Part shown: positions 7,465 to 16,695 of the stretch, piece by piece
How the letters are laid out: the number at the start of each line of letters is the position of its first letter
How positions within the stretch are numbered: the stretch's first letter is position 1
Assembly: GCA_910588365.1 (NCBI GenBank)
Contig: CAJUQS010000036.1
Coordinates: forward strand, 1 to 25,026
Length of the DNA stretch: 25,026 nucleotides
Direction: 5' to 3'
Origin: an uncultured Oscillospiraceae bacterium
GTDB taxonomy: Bacteria; Bacillota; Clostridia; Oscillospirales; Oscillospiraceae
The notes under the pieces: generated by a model
What the model was told of the DNA's origin: nothing
The model's database searches: none
The model's input: only the letters and a program-made list of their open reading frames with translations
Made by a program: the position numbers and the translations under genes

Positions 7465-8406
7465 TCATTCCGCCAGCCAGGTGCGGAAAAACCGCCAGGC
7501 GTTGTCGAAGACGATGCCGTCCGCCGTCTGGGCGGGGATGCCGCGGCTCACCAGGTAGTCCCGGATACCCAGGCTCTTTTCCACCGAATCCAGATCGGGG
7601 TGGATGTCCGTGCCGTCGTAGTCCGAGCCCAGTGCCAGGCACTCCCCCGCGCCGAGCTCCAGGAAGCGGCACACGTGGCGGTACAGGTCGTCCAGGCTTC
7701 CCACCCCGCTGTCGGAGAGAAAGCTGCACGCGTAGTTGAGCCCGATGAGCCCGCCCCGGGCGGCCATCTCCCGGATGAACTCGTCCGGCAGGTTCCGGCG
7801 GTGTCCGCAGACGGATCGGGCGTTGGAGTGGGAGGCGGCAAAGGGCTTTTTTGCCACGGCCAGCAGGTCCTCGAATCCCCTGTCATTGAGGTGGGATACG
7901 TCCACCAGCACCCCCCGCCGCTCCAGCTCCGCCACAGCCTCCCGGCCGAAGTCCGTCAGGCCCCCCGGGGTGTCGTGGCCGGAGGCCAGCTCGTTGGGCC
8001 CGTTCCAGGTGAGCGTCAGCATCCGCACGCCGGCGTTCCAGATGGTCTCCACCCGCTCCAGCTGCCCGGCCAGCACCGCGCCGCCCTCCACGGTGAGCAC
8101 CGCGCCGAACTTCCCTTCGCTCAGGGCGGCCTCCATGCCGCCGAAGCTCCGGCAGGGGAGGATCCGCTCCCGGTTCTGGGCCATCTGCTCGTCAAAGCTG
8201 GCGGCATGGCGGTCAAAGAAGTCGATGGCCTCCCGGCCCCGGAGCTGGTCCGGCACGAAGATGGCGAAGCACTGGATCCACCGGGTCCCGGCGGGGACCT
8301 TGCTCAGCGACAGGTGGAAGGCCGGGTCGTCCAGGGGCCCCCGGCCGGCGGTCCGGCCCCTGCTCCGGGTCAGCGTGTCGCAGTGGAGATCGATCATAGC
8401 GGGCAT
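7465..8406 (-). CDS. Membrane dipeptidase (renal dipeptidase family, peptidase M19)
   Basis: 313 residues, a zinc-dependent dipeptidase of the amidohydrolase fold that cleaves dipeptides, often including D-residues. Metal ligands are visible in order: His8 and Asp10 in DLHCDT, Glu107 in TVEGG, His172 in DVSHLND and His193 in ASHSNAR, with Asp262 in GSDYDG at the active site. No signal peptide is present, so it is cytoplasmic as in other Firmicute members. The ATG at 8406 is preferred over the one at 8421 because GGAGG lies 8 nt before it and forms codons 2-3 of the longer reading. The longer form has no binding site. The 86-residue gene follows downstream. Confidence 0.9.
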   Translation of the reverse strand: MPAMIDLHCDTLTRSRGRTAGRGPLDDPAFHLSLSKVPAGTRWIQCFAIFVPDQLRGREAIDFFDRHAASFDEQMAQNRERILPCRSFGGMEAALSEGKFGAVLTVEGGAVLAGQLERVETIWNAGVRMLTLTWNGPNELASGHDTPGGLTDFGREAVAELERRGVLVDVSHLNDRGFEDLLAVAKKPFAASHSNARSVCGHRRNLPDEFIREMAARGGLIGLNYACSFLSDSGVGSLDDLYRHVCRFLELGAGECLALGSDYDGTDIHPDLDSVEKSLGIRDYLVSRGIPAQTADGIVFDNAWRFFRTWLAE

Positions 8407-8447
8407 TCTTTTTTCCTCCATAAACAGTTTTTGGGGTTTTATGGTTC

Positions 8448-8609
8448 AGAACCTGTATTCACAGCCGCCGAACGCCGACTGGCCGGTATTTTTTCCGTCA
8501 TACTGCGCCGCTTTCCCCCGCAATCGGTCAGGACTGCCGCGGAAAATCTCCCTGTCTGATGAAAAAATCCTCGTCCATCCGGCATTTCTCGGTTATGGAT
8601 GCAGGTTCT
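8448..8609 (-). repeat. MITE-like element, copy C, with terminal inverted repeats
   Basis: A 162-bp tract bounded by AGAACCTGTATTCA (8448-8461) and TGGATGCAGGTTCT (8596-8609), which are inverted copies matching at 12 of 14 positions. Read on the minus strand its inside has CCTGACCGATTGC, then GCGCAGTATGACGG and AAAAAAT, the same order as copies A and B. It fills the gap between the dipeptidase and cardiolipin synthase genes and touches the cls stop codon. No transposase reading frame is present. I see no separate promoter for the dipeptidase. Confidence 0.55.
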
Positions 8610-10189
8610 TACATCAGCGGCGCGAAGGGCCGCAGGATCCACCCGATGAGCCGGCGGTCCAGCCGGTCCCTCCGGCAGTCCTCGGCGGTGAGGCGGCGGC
8701 ATTTCGCCAGCGTCGCCTGGAAGTCCGCCTCCACCTCCCCCACGGCGGGGCCGCCGCACAGCAGGGCCGCGCACTCAAAGTGGAGGTACAGGCTGCGGTA
8801 GTCCAGGTTGATGCTGCCCACCACGGCGGTATCGCCGTCGCTGACAAAGGTCTTGGCGTGGATAAAGCCGGGGGTGTACTCATAGATCTTCACGCCGCCC
8901 TCGATAAGCTCCTTGTAGTAGGAGCGGGTCACGGCGAACACCGACCGCTTGTCCGGCTGCCCGGGGACAATCAGCTTCACGTCCACCCCCCGCTTGGCGG
9001 CAAACATGAGGGCCACCACCATCTCGTGGTCGATGATGAGATAGGGCGTGGTGATGTGGACATAGCGGGCGGCACGGTTGAGGATGTCCATGTAGACCAT
9101 CTCGCCGATGTTCTCCCGGTCAAAGGGGCTGTCGCCGTAGGGCAGCACCCAGCCGGGGGCCTCCACGGGCCGGGAGGCGTCCAGGTACCGGGAGAAGTCC
9201 TCCAGCTGCGGCTCGTCCACGGCCCACATCTGCAAAAACATCAGGGTGAAGCCCCGCACCGCCTCGCCGGTGATACAGACGGCGGTGTCCTTCCAGTGGC
9301 CGTGGAGGACCCGGCGGTTGATATACTCGTCCGACAGGTTGACCCCGCCGGTGAAGGCGCACTGGCCGTCAATGACCATAATCTTCCGATGGTCCCGGTT
9401 GTTGTAGTGGGTGGACACCAGGGGCCGCAGGGGGGCGTACATCCGGCAGCGGATGCCCAGACGCTCCAGCTGCTGGGGATAGCGGTAGGGCAGGCGGCCC
9501 GCGATGCAGGTGCCGTCGTAGAGCACCCGGACCTCCACCCCCTCCCGGGCTTTCCGCTCCAGTATGCTGAGGATGCGGCCCCACATGTACCCCTCCTCCA
9601 CGATGAAGAACTCCAGGAAGATGAACTCCCTGGCCTGCTCCAGGCGGCGCAGCATCTCGTCAAAGGCGGCCTCGCCGCTGGGCAGATACTTTGCGCCGGA
9701 GTTTTCAAAGAGGGAGCCGCCCCCCATCCGCTCCATGTACCGGGCAAGGCCGGCCAGGCCCGGACTGCGGGCCTCCAGACGGCCGACCTCCCGGGGCCTG
9801 GGGGGCGCGTAGCAGGCGGTCCTGCGCCCGATCTCCTCCAGCCGCCGCCGGGCCAGCCGATGCCCCAGATCCTTGTCCACGAAAAAATAGAAGGGCACGG
9901 CAAACACCGGCGCCAGCATGATCAGCACAATCCAGGTGATCTTGGCGTAGGGGTTGGCGGGCTTGTTGATGACAACCAGCACCACCGCCAGAGCCAGCAG
10001 CATGGAGCCGCTGTAGAACATATATTTCCCCAGCCGGAAAAAGCCCCAGAACAGCAGTCCCGCCTGGGCCGCCAGCAGGGCGATGACCACCCCCGTGCGG
10101 CCAAAAATCAGGCGCAGCAACCCCTTCTTCCCCTTGTTCAGCAGCAGCACCGCTTCCTCGTCCAGACGCTGTTTCCGCTCCTCTGTCAT
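8609..10189 (-). CDS. cls: Cardiolipin synthase (phospholipase D superfamily)
   Basis: 526 residues. The enzyme condenses two phosphatidylglycerol molecules to cardiolipin and glycerol at the membrane. After a charged N-terminus come two membrane segments (about 33-55 and 60-75) and a third (about 85-105). Two HKD catalytic motifs follow: DHRKIMVID with His267 and IHAKTFVSD with His444. Length and layout are those of Firmicute ClsA-type enzymes. The ATG at 10189 has GGGGAG upstream. The ATG at 10216 has no properly spaced site and lies almost at the predicted transcription start, so the shorter form is chosen. The stop codon TAA borders the MITE-like element at 8448-8609. Confidence 0.92.
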   Translation of the reverse strand: MTEERKQRLDEEAVLLLNKGKKGLLRLIFGRTGVVIALLAAQAGLLFWGFFRLGKYMFYSGSMLLALAVVLVVINKPANPYAKITWIVLIMLAPVFAVPFYFFVDKDLGHRLARRRLEEIGRRTACYAPPRPREVGRLEARSPGLAGLARYMERMGGGSLFENSGAKYLPSGEAAFDEMLRRLEQAREFIFLEFFIVEEGYMWGRILSILERKAREGVEVRVLYDGTCIAGRLPYRYPQQLERLGIRCRMYAPLRPLVSTHYNNRDHRKIMVIDGQCAFTGGVNLSDEYINRRVLHGHWKDTAVCITGEAVRGFTLMFLQMWAVDEPQLEDFSRYLDASRPVEAPGWVLPYGDSPFDRENIGEMVYMDILNRAARYVHITTPYLIIDHEMVVALMFAAKRGVDVKLIVPGQPDKRSVFAVTRSYYKELIEGGVKIYEYTPGFIHAKTFVSDGDTAVVGSINLDYRSLYLHFECAALLCGGPAVGEVEADFQATLAKCRRLTAEDCRRDRLDRRLIGWILRPFAPLM

Positions 10190-10228
10190 GTCGCTCCCCT
10201 TTCCCGGCCGGTTCATCCTTTTTACACC

Positions 10229-10257
10229 ATCTTAACACAGGCCGAACCGTCTTGCAA
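10229..10257 (-). promoter_or_regulatory. Sigma-A-type promoter of cls
   Basis: On the minus strand TTGCAA (10257-10252), a 17-bp spacer and TAAGAT (10234-10229). The predicted start of transcription, near 10222, leaves a leader of about 30 bases to the ATG at 10189. This gives cls a promoter separate from proA upstream. Confidence 0.6.
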
Positions 10258-10308
10258 GTGCCACCCATCGGCCGGCTGGCCGGGAGAGCGGCAGGGGAGG
10301 GGGCGCCC

Positions 10309-11565
10309 TCATCGGGTCTGTCCCGTTCCCTCAATCACGTATTTGTAGGAGCAGAGCTCCTCCAGACCCATGGGCCCTCTGGCGTGGAGCTTCTGGGTGG
10401 AGATGCCCATCTCGCAGCCCAGGGCGAACTCCCCGCCGTCGGTGAAGCGGGTGGAGGCGTTCCAGTACACCGCCGCGCTGTCCACCAGGGCGATGAACCG
10501 CTCCGCCGCGGCCGCGTTCGCGGTGACAATGGCGTCGGAGTGGCCGGTGGAGTGGGCGGAGATATGCCCGGCGGCGCCCTCCACGCCGTCCACCACGCCG
10601 ACCGCCAGAATATAGTCCAGAAACTCCGTGTCAAAGTCCGCCTCCCCGGCGGGAACGCCGTCGATGACGGCGGCGGCCGCCCGGTCCAGGCGCAGCTCCA
10701 CCGGCTGGAGCCCGGCCGCCAGCCGGCCGTCCACCAGCCGCCGCTTCAGCCGGGGCAGGAAGTCCTCCGCGATATCCCGGTGGACCAGACACACCTCCTC
10801 CGCGTTGCACACGCTGGGACGGCTGGTCTTGGCGTTTTCAATGATGTCCAGCGCCATGTCCGGATCCGCGTCCCGGTCCACGTAGACGTGACAGATGCCG
10901 GTGCCGGTCTGGATGCAGGGCACCAGGGCGTTCTCCACGCAGGAGCGGATGAGTCCCGCGCCGCCCCGGGGGATGAGCAGGTCCACCAGCCCCACCGCCT
11001 CCATCAGCTCCCGGGCGCTCTGGCGGGTGGTGTCCTGGACGAGGCTCACCGCCTCCCGGGGCAGGCCGGCCTCTGCCAGCCCCTCCCGCAGGGCCTCCAC
11101 AATGGCGTGCGCGGATCGGAATGCCTCCTTGCCCCCCCGGAGGACGCAGACGTTCCCGCTCTTGAGCGCCAGGGCGGCGGCGTCGGAGGTGACGTTGGGA
11201 CGGCTCTCGTAGATGATGGCCACCACCCCCATGGGCACGGAGAGCCTGCGGATGGTGAGGCCGTTGGGCCGCTCCACGGTGCGCAGGACTCTGCCCACCG
11301 GGTCCGGCAGGGCCGCCACCTGGCGCACCCCCTCCGCCATGGCGGCGACGCGCTCCTCCGTCAGCGCCAGCCGGTCCAGCATCACCTCGCTGATGCTCCC
11401 CCTGGCGGCGGCTATGTCCTCCCCGTTGGCCGCCAGGATGGCGGCGCGGCCCCCCCAGAGGCTGTCCGCCATAGCCAGCAGGGCGGCGTTCTTCGTCTCC
11501 GTGCCGGCGCACCGCAGCGCCGGACGCGCCGCCTGCGCGGCCAGCAGAATCTCCCGTGTGGTCAT
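10309..11565 (-). CDS. proA: Gamma-glutamyl phosphate reductase (glutamate-5-semialdehyde dehydrogenase)
   Basis: 418 residues. It reduces gamma-glutamyl phosphate with NADPH to glutamate semialdehyde, the second step of proline synthesis. It is an aldehyde dehydrogenase-fold enzyme with catalytic Cys253 in SVCNAEE, VAIIYESRPNVT (115-126) for cofactor binding and the C-terminal HARGPMGLEEL signature. Length is normal. The ATG at 11565 overlaps the TGA of proB as ATGA, and AGGAGGGAG inside the proB 3' end is its binding site. This implies translational coupling. proC is not in the window. Confidence 0.96.
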   Translation of the reverse strand: MTTREILLAAQAARPALRCAGTETKNAALLAMADSLWGGRAAILAANGEDIAAARGSISEVMLDRLALTEERVAAMAEGVRQVAALPDPVGRVLRTVERPNGLTIRRLSVPMGVVAIIYESRPNVTSDAAALALKSGNVCVLRGGKEAFRSAHAIVEALREGLAEAGLPREAVSLVQDTTRQSARELMEAVGLVDLLIPRGGAGLIRSCVENALVPCIQTGTGICHVYVDRDADPDMALDIIENAKTSRPSVCNAEEVCLVHRDIAEDFLPRLKRRLVDGRLAAGLQPVELRLDRAAAAVIDGVPAGEADFDTEFLDYILAVGVVDGVEGAAGHISAHSTGHSDAIVTANAAAAERFIALVDSAAVYWNASTRFTDGGEFALGCEMGISTQKLHARGPMGLEELCSYKYVIEGTGQTR

Positions 11566-12341
11566 GTCCGCTCCCTCCTGACTCCGTAAAACCGGGTGCC
11601 CACCGGCTCCCCCTCCGCGATGCGGTAGAGATCCCGGGGCCGCTGGCCGTTGGTGATGATCATGTCGCACCCCGCCGCCATGCACAGGCCGGCGGCCTTC
11701 AATTTTGTGACCATGCCGCCGGTGCCCAGGGCGCTGCCCGCGTCCCCGGCCAGTGCCAGCAGCTCCGGCGTCAGCTCCCGCACATCCGGGATGAGCCGGG
11801 CCGACGGGTCCCTGCGGGGGTCGGCGGTGTATAGCCCCTCGATGTCGCTCATGAGCACCAGCAGGTCCGCGCGGGCGTTCACCGCCACGATGGCGCCCAG
11901 GGTGTCATTGTCCCCCACGGCGATCTCCGCCGTGGCCACGGTGTCGTTCTCGTTGACCACCGGCAGGGCCCCCATCTCCAGCAGGCGGAACAGGGTGTTC
12001 TGGAAATTCCCGCGCCGCTGGGCGTCCTTGGTGTCCTCCCCGGTCAGCAGCACCTGTGCCACCGTGTGGTGGTACTCGGAGAACAACTTGTCGTAGACGT
12101 ACATCAGCTCGCACTGGCCCACCGCCGCCAGGGCCTGCTTGGTGGGGATGTCCTCCGGCTTCTCGGTCAGGTTCATCTTTCCAACGCCCATGGCGATGGC
12201 GCCGGAGGAGACCAGGATCAGCTCGTGGCCCGCGTTCTTCAGATCGCTCATCACCTTGCACAGCAGCTCCACCCGCCGGATGTTCAGCTTCCCCGTGGCG
12301 TGGGTCAGGGTGGAGGTTCCCAGCTTGACGACGATTCTCAT
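11562..12341 (-). CDS. proB: Glutamate 5-kinase, short form without PUA domain
   Basis: 259 residues, the first step of proline synthesis (ATP-dependent phosphorylation of glutamate). The amino-acid-kinase fold is complete: VVKLGTSTL at the N-terminus, LVSSGAIAMGVG, VNENDTV for glutamate and magnesium binding, LMSDIEGLYTADP, and GTGGMVTKLKAA near the end. Many ProB proteins are about 365 residues with a C-terminal PUA domain. This one stops after the kinase domain, a known short form. AAGGGAG precedes the ATG at 12341. The 44-nt gap from ppk1 and the 4-nt overlap with proA suggest a ppk1-proB-proA transcript. Confidence 0.95.
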   Translation of the reverse strand: MRIVVKLGTSTLTHATGKLNIRRVELLCKVMSDLKNAGHELILVSSGAIAMGVGKMNLTEKPEDIPTKQALAAVGQCELMYVYDKLFSEYHHTVAQVLLTGEDTKDAQRRGNFQNTLFRLLEMGALPVVNENDTVATAEIAVGDNDTLGAIVAVNARADLLVLMSDIEGLYTADPRRDPSARLIPDVRELTPELLALAGDAGSALGTGGMVTKLKAAGLCMAAGCDMIITNGQRPRDLYRIAEGEPVGTRFYGVRRERT

Positions 12342-12385
12342 GTTGCTCACTCCCTTTTGATAACCATGATTGTTCCTGCGGGGGA

Positions 12386-14527
12386 TTACCGATCCTTCCG
12401 CTTTCCCCACAGGCCGCCCAGCAGGCGGTGGAAGCCCTTGGGCCGCCGCTCCGTCCGGGCCGGCAGGGCCCGGTGGACGGAGGTCTCCATAAAGACCTCC
12501 TGGCTGCTGCGGGGGGCCAGAGTGTTGATCTTCCGGCAGTAGGACCCGTCGGGCAGCAGGGAGCTGGCCTTCACGTTGTCCTCCAGCTGGGTGTGGAGAA
12601 TCCACAAAAGCTGCTTGCGGATCTCCCGGTCGTAGATGGGGCAGGCCACCTCCACCCGGTGGTCCAGGTTCCGGGTCATGAGGTCCGCCGAGGCGATGTA
12701 GAGCACGGCGTCCTGTCCCCTGCCGAAGCAGTAGATCCGCCCGTGCTCCAGGTACCGGCCCACGATGCTGGTGACGTGGATGTTGGCGGTCTGGGCGGCG
12801 ATGCCGGGGCGGAGGCAGCAGATGCCCCGCAGGATGAGCTGGACCTGGACGCCGGCCTGGCTGGCCTCCACCAGCTTGTCCATCACGTCCCGCTCGGTCA
12901 TGGAGTTGGCCTTGATGCGGATGTAGCCCTCCTGCCCCTTGGCGATCTCGCCGTCAATGAGCTCCAGGAGCTTCGGCTTGATGCCCGCGGGCGCCACCAG
13001 CAGGTGGCGGTACTCCCCCTCCAGGTTGCCCACCAGCATGTTCTGGAAGAACACCGTGCCGTCCAGTCCGATGTCCTCGCTGGCGGTGATGAGGCTGAGG
13101 TCGGTGTACATCTCATTGGTGCGCTCGTTGTAGTTGCCGGTGCCGATCTGGGTGATGTAGCTGAGCCGGTCCCCGCGGCGCATGGTGATGAGGCAGATCT
13201 TGCTGTGGCACTTGTAGTCCTCCACGCCGTAGATCACCCGGCACCCGGAGTCCTCCAGCAGGCGGGACCAGGAGATATTGTTCTCCTCGTCAAACCGGGC
13301 CCGCAGCTCCATGAGCACCGTGACCTCCTTGCCGTTGTCCGCGGCCTTGCAGAGGATATGGGCCACCTTGGAGGCGGTGGCCAGACGGTAGATGGTGATC
13401 TTGATGGACATGACGTCCGGCCGCTCCGCCGCCTCCCGCAGCAGCTGCAGGAAGGGGTCCACCCCGTCAAAGGGGAAGAAGAGCAGCTGGTCCCGGCGGC
13501 GGACCTGCTCGATGACGCTGGCTTTGGGGTCCAGATCCTCGGGCCAGCGGGGCCGGTAGGGGACAAAGGAGAGCTCCGCCGCCCGCTCCGCCGGAAGGGA
13601 CTTGATCAGATCAAAGACGTACTTCATGCACAGGGGGGACTGGTCGAAATAGATCTGGTGGCTGTCCACCCGGATGCGGCTCTTGAGCAGCTTGAGAAAC
13701 TCCCCGCCGATCTTCCTGGACAGCTCCAGGCGGACCACCGACTGGCTGGCCCGCTTTTTCAGCAGCTTGCTCATGCGGGCGCGGATATCCTCGCCGCCCT
13801 CCTCCAGCATCTCCGCGTCCAGGCTCAGATCCGCGTTGCGGGTGACGCACAGCACGCAGGAGCTCTCCAGCTTGAACTCTCCGAACAGGGAGGGCGCCCA
13901 GTGGCGGAGCATGGTCTCCATGCGGATGAAGCGGCCCGGGCTGTCCGGCATGGAGAGGAAGGCGGGCAGCTGGGGCGGCACGGGCAGAAAGCCCAGGGAG
14001 GCGGCGCCCTTCTTGCTGCGCAGCAGGGCGGCCACGTATAGCCCCTTGTTGATCAGATGGGGGAAGGGGTGGTGGGCGTCCACGATCTGGGGGGAGAGCA
14101 CCGGCAGGATCTTGGCCTTGTAGTAGGTATTGACGTACTTGCGCTCCGCCGGCTCCAGCTCCTCCATCTCCAGATCGCACACGCCCTCCCGGCGCAGCAG
14201 GGCGGCCACGTCGTTGTACAACCGGTTTTTGATCTCGATGAGGCCGGGAATCACGCTATAGACCGCCTCCAGCTGCTCCATGGGTGTCATGCCGGTCTTG
14301 TTGTCGATCTCCCCCGGGGACACCAGAGACAGATCGAACAGGTTCCCCACCCGGACCATGAAGAACTCATCCAGATTGCTGGTAAAAATGGAGATGAATT
14401 TCAGCCGCTCCAGCAGGGGCACCGTATCGTCCCCCGCCTCCTCCAGCACCCGCCGGTTGAACCGCAGCCAGCTCAGCTCCCGGTTCTGGGTGCAGCTGTA
14501 AGTTCCCGCCGTCTTATCCGAACCCAT
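12386..14527 (-). CDS. ppk1: Polyphosphate kinase 1
   Basis: 713 residues. It makes inorganic polyphosphate reversibly from ATP through a phosphohistidine. The four PPK1 domains are recognisable: the N-terminal NRELSWLRFNRRVLEEA and FISIFTSNLDEFFMVRVG, the central head domain, and two phospholipase D-like C-terminal domains. The autophosphorylated histidine is His441 in YKCHSKICLI and the second active-site histidine is His595 in RYLEHGRIYCFG. The ATG at 14527 is chosen over a GTG two codons upstream because GAGGAG is 9 nt from the ATG and only 3 from the GTG. The promoter is at 14582-14610. proB lies 44 nt downstream. Confidence 0.95.
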   Translation of the reverse strand: MGSDKTAGTYSCTQNRELSWLRFNRRVLEEAGDDTVPLLERLKFISIFTSNLDEFFMVRVGNLFDLSLVSPGEIDNKTGMTPMEQLEAVYSVIPGLIEIKNRLYNDVAALLRREGVCDLEMEELEPAERKYVNTYYKAKILPVLSPQIVDAHHPFPHLINKGLYVAALLRSKKGAASLGFLPVPPQLPAFLSMPDSPGRFIRMETMLRHWAPSLFGEFKLESSCVLCVTRNADLSLDAEMLEEGGEDIRARMSKLLKKRASQSVVRLELSRKIGGEFLKLLKSRIRVDSHQIYFDQSPLCMKYVFDLIKSLPAERAAELSFVPYRPRWPEDLDPKASVIEQVRRRDQLLFFPFDGVDPFLQLLREAAERPDVMSIKITIYRLATASKVAHILCKAADNGKEVTVLMELRARFDEENNISWSRLLEDSGCRVIYGVEDYKCHSKICLITMRRGDRLSYITQIGTGNYNERTNEMYTDLSLITASEDIGLDGTVFFQNMLVGNLEGEYRHLLVAPAGIKPKLLELIDGEIAKGQEGYIRIKANSMTERDVMDKLVEASQAGVQVQLILRGICCLRPGIAAQTANIHVTSIVGRYLEHGRIYCFGRGQDAVLYIASADLMTRNLDHRVEVACPIYDREIRKQLLWILHTQLEDNVKASSLLPDGSYCRKINTLAPRSSQEVFMETSVHRALPARTERRPKGFHRLLGGLWGKRKDR

Positions 14528-14581
14528 TGTCACTCTCTCCTCACACCGCGCGGGGAAAAGGCCCCGCTGATTTTGAATTTC

Positions 14582-14610
14582 ATTATATCACCCGGCCGGC
14601 CCCTTGACAA
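14582..14610 (-). promoter_or_regulatory. Strong sigma-A promoter of ppk1
   Basis: On the minus strand TTGTCA (14610-14605), a 17-bp spacer and a perfect TATAAT (14587-14582) lie about 55 bases before the ppk1 ATG. The best promoter match in the core part of the window. Confidence 0.75.
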
Positions 14611-14638
14611 GAGCGTTTGGGGCCTTTCCCCGTTGGGC

Positions 14639-14660
14639 CGCCCGGCGTTGACGCCGGGCG
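14639..14660. terminator. GC-rich hairpin between the divergent ppk1 and htpG promoters
   Basis: CGCCCGGCGT (14639-14648) and ACGCCGGGCG (14651-14660) are perfectly complementary. With no U-run it may be a barrier or a structural element rather than a true terminator. Confidence 0.35.
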
Positions 14661-14662
14661 CG

Positions 14663-14689
14663 TTAGCACTCCGGCAAATGGAGTGCTAA
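14663..14689 (+). promoter_or_regulatory. CIRCE operator (HrcA binding site) of htpG
   Basis: TTAGCACTC, nine bases, then GAGTGCTAA: a perfect CIRCE inverted repeat. The heat-shock repressor HrcA binds this element. Its right half forms part of an extended -10 (TGCTAATAT, 14684-14692), with TTAGCA (14663-14668) as a possible -35 at 18 bp. Bound HrcA would therefore cover the promoter. HtpG should be made when HrcA is inactivated by heat or misfolded protein. Confidence 0.92.
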
Positions 14690-14790
14690 TATTTACAAAT
14701 TGGTCATACTCTGTTCACAATTGCCGTTCATGATGGAGGGCGAAAATGAAGGCCGCATTCCGGCCGGTCTACAGGAGGAAATGACAGTCT

Positions 14791-16671
14791 ATGGCAAAGA
14801 AAGAATTCAAGGCGGAATCCAAGCGCCTGCTGGATCTGATGATCAACTCCATCTACACCCACAAGGAAATCTTCCTTCGCGAGATCATCTCCAACGCCAG
14901 CGACGCCATCGACAAGCTGTGCTACAAGTCCCTCACCGACGAGAACGTGGGGCTCAAGCGGGAGGACTTCCGCATCACCATCCACGCCGACCCCGACGCA
15001 CGGACCCTCACCGTCAGCGACAACGGCATCGGCATGGACGAAAACGAGCTGGAGAACAACCTGGGCGTCATCGCCTCCAGCGGCACCTACCAGTTCCGCC
15101 AGGAGGTGGGCAGGGACAGCGCGGACGTGGACAGCATCGGCCAGTTCGGCGTGGGCTTCTACTCTGCCTTCATGGTCTCCGACCAGATCACCGTCATCAC
15201 CAAAAAGTACGGCGCGGACCAGGCCTGCCGCTGGGAGAGCGACGGGGCCGACGGCTATACCGTCACGCCCTGCGAGAAGGAGAGCGTGGGCACGGACATC
15301 ATCATGCACGTCAAGGCCGACGGCGAGGAGGAGAACTACAGCGAGTTTTTGCAGGAGTATACCCTGCGCAGCCTGGTGAAGAAGTACTCCGACTACATCC
15401 GCTGGCCCATCCGCATGGAGGTCTCCAAGTCCCGGAAAAAGGAGGACTCCCCCGAGGACAAGCCCGAGTACGAGAGCTACAAGGAGGAGGAGACCCTCAA
15501 CAGCATGGTCCCCCTCTGGCAGCGGAAAAAGGGCGAGGTCACCCGGGAGGAGCACGACAAGTTCTACCAGGAGAAGTTCAACGACTTCACCCCGCCCCAG
15601 TCCGTCATCACCGTCTCCGCCGAGGGCCAGGTGTCCTACAAGGCCCTGCTGTACATTCCCGGCCGGCCGCCCTTTGACTACTACAGCGCGGACTATGAGC
15701 GGGGCCTCCAGCTCTACTCCGCCGGGGTGATGATCATGGACAAGTGCCCCGACCTTATCGGCGAGCACTTCAGCTTCGTCAAGGGCGTGGTGGACAGCCC
15801 CGATCTGAGCCTGAACATCTCCCGGGAGCTCCTTCAGCACGACCGCCAGCTGCGGCTCATGGCCAACAACATCGAGAAGAAGGTCAAGGGTGAGCTGGAG
15901 AAGATGCTCAAGGAGGACCGGGAGGGGTACGAGAAGTTCTACAAGAACTTCGGCCGCCAGCTGAAGGTGGGCTGTCTGAACAACTACGGCGCCAAGAAGG
16001 ACCTGCTCCAGGATCTGCTGCTGTTTTACTCCTCCACGGAGAAGAAGCTGGTCACGCTCTCCGAGTATGTGGACCGGATGCCCGAGAGCCAGAAGGTGAT
16101 CTACTACGCCTCCGGCGAGAGCATCGCCGCCATGGACAACCTGCCCCAGACGGAGCTGCTGCGGGATCGGAACATGGAGATCCTCTACCTCACCGACCAG
16201 CCCGACCAGCTGCTGATGGAGGTCCTGCGGGAGTACGGGGACAAGAGCTTCCGCTCCGCCGTGGACGGCGATCTGGAGCTGGAGGATATGCCCGAGGAGA
16301 AGCCGGCGGAGGAGTACAAGGAGGCCCTGGACTTCGTCAAGGAGGCTTTGGGGGACGAGGTGGACGAGGTCCGCGTGTCCCGGAAGCTGAAAACCCACCC
16401 GGTCTGCCTCACCTGCGGCGAGGGGGTCAGCTTCGAGATGGAGCGGTACTTTGCCGCCGTCCAGCCGGAGATGGGCATGAAGGCCAAGCGGATTCTGGAG
16501 CTGAACGTGGATCATCCCGCCTTTGCCGCTATGGAGGGCGCCCGGTCCGCGGAGCCGGAGCGGGCGAAGAAGTATGCCCAGGTGCTGCTCAATCAGGCCA
16601 AGCTCATTGCCGGCCTGCCCATCGGCGATCCGTCTGCCTATACGGATCTGCTGTGCAGCCTCTGGTCCTAG
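14791..16671 (+). CDS. htpG: Chaperone protein HtpG (bacterial Hsp90)
   Basis: 626 residues, an ATP-dependent homodimeric chaperone of the cytoplasm. The N-terminal GHKL ATPase is intact: Glu31 and Asn35 in REIISNASDA, Asp77 in SDNGIGMD, and GQFGVGF (117-123). The middle domain carries the client/ATPase loop region (SLNISRELLQHDRQL). The C-terminal dimerisation domain is present. The gene is of normal length. AGGAGG at 14773-14778 lies 12 nt before the ATG, slightly far, but no alternative start is in frame. The CIRCE operator at 14663-14689 puts it under HrcA. A patatin-like gene follows after 24 nt. Confidence 0.96.
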   Translation: MAKKEFKAESKRLLDLMINSIYTHKEIFLREIISNASDAIDKLCYKSLTDENVGLKREDFRITIHADPDARTLTVSDNGIGMDENELENNLGVIASSGTYQFRQEVGRDSADVDSIGQFGVGFYSAFMVSDQITVITKKYGADQACRWESDGADGYTVTPCEKESVGTDIIMHVKADGEEENYSEFLQEYTLRSLVKKYSDYIRWPIRMEVSKSRKKEDSPEDKPEYESYKEEETLNSMVPLWQRKKGEVTREEHDKFYQEKFNDFTPPQSVITVSAEGQVSYKALLYIPGRPPFDYYSADYERGLQLYSAGVMIMDKCPDLIGEHFSFVKGVVDSPDLSLNISRELLQHDRQLRLMANNIEKKVKGELEKMLKEDREGYEKFYKNFGRQLKVGCLNNYGAKKDLLQDLLLFYSSTEKKLVTLSEYVDRMPESQKVIYYASGESIAAMDNLPQTELLRDRNMEILYLTDQPDQLLMEVLREYGDKSFRSAVDGDLELEDMPEEKPAEEYKEALDFVKEALGDEVDEVRVSRKLKTHPVCLTCGEGVSFEMERYFAAVQPEMGMKAKRILELNVDHPAFAAMEGARSAEPERAKKYAQVLLNQAKLIAGLPIGDPSAYTDLLCSLWS

Positions 16672-16695
16672 TCCTGCCGGAGCTGGAGGTTGCCT

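Noticed and set aside
14604..14609. Plus-strand TTGACA as a -35 of htpG
   Set aside because: No -10 lies at a suitable distance. It overlaps the minus-strand -35 of ppk1, and the extended -10 in the CIRCE fits better.
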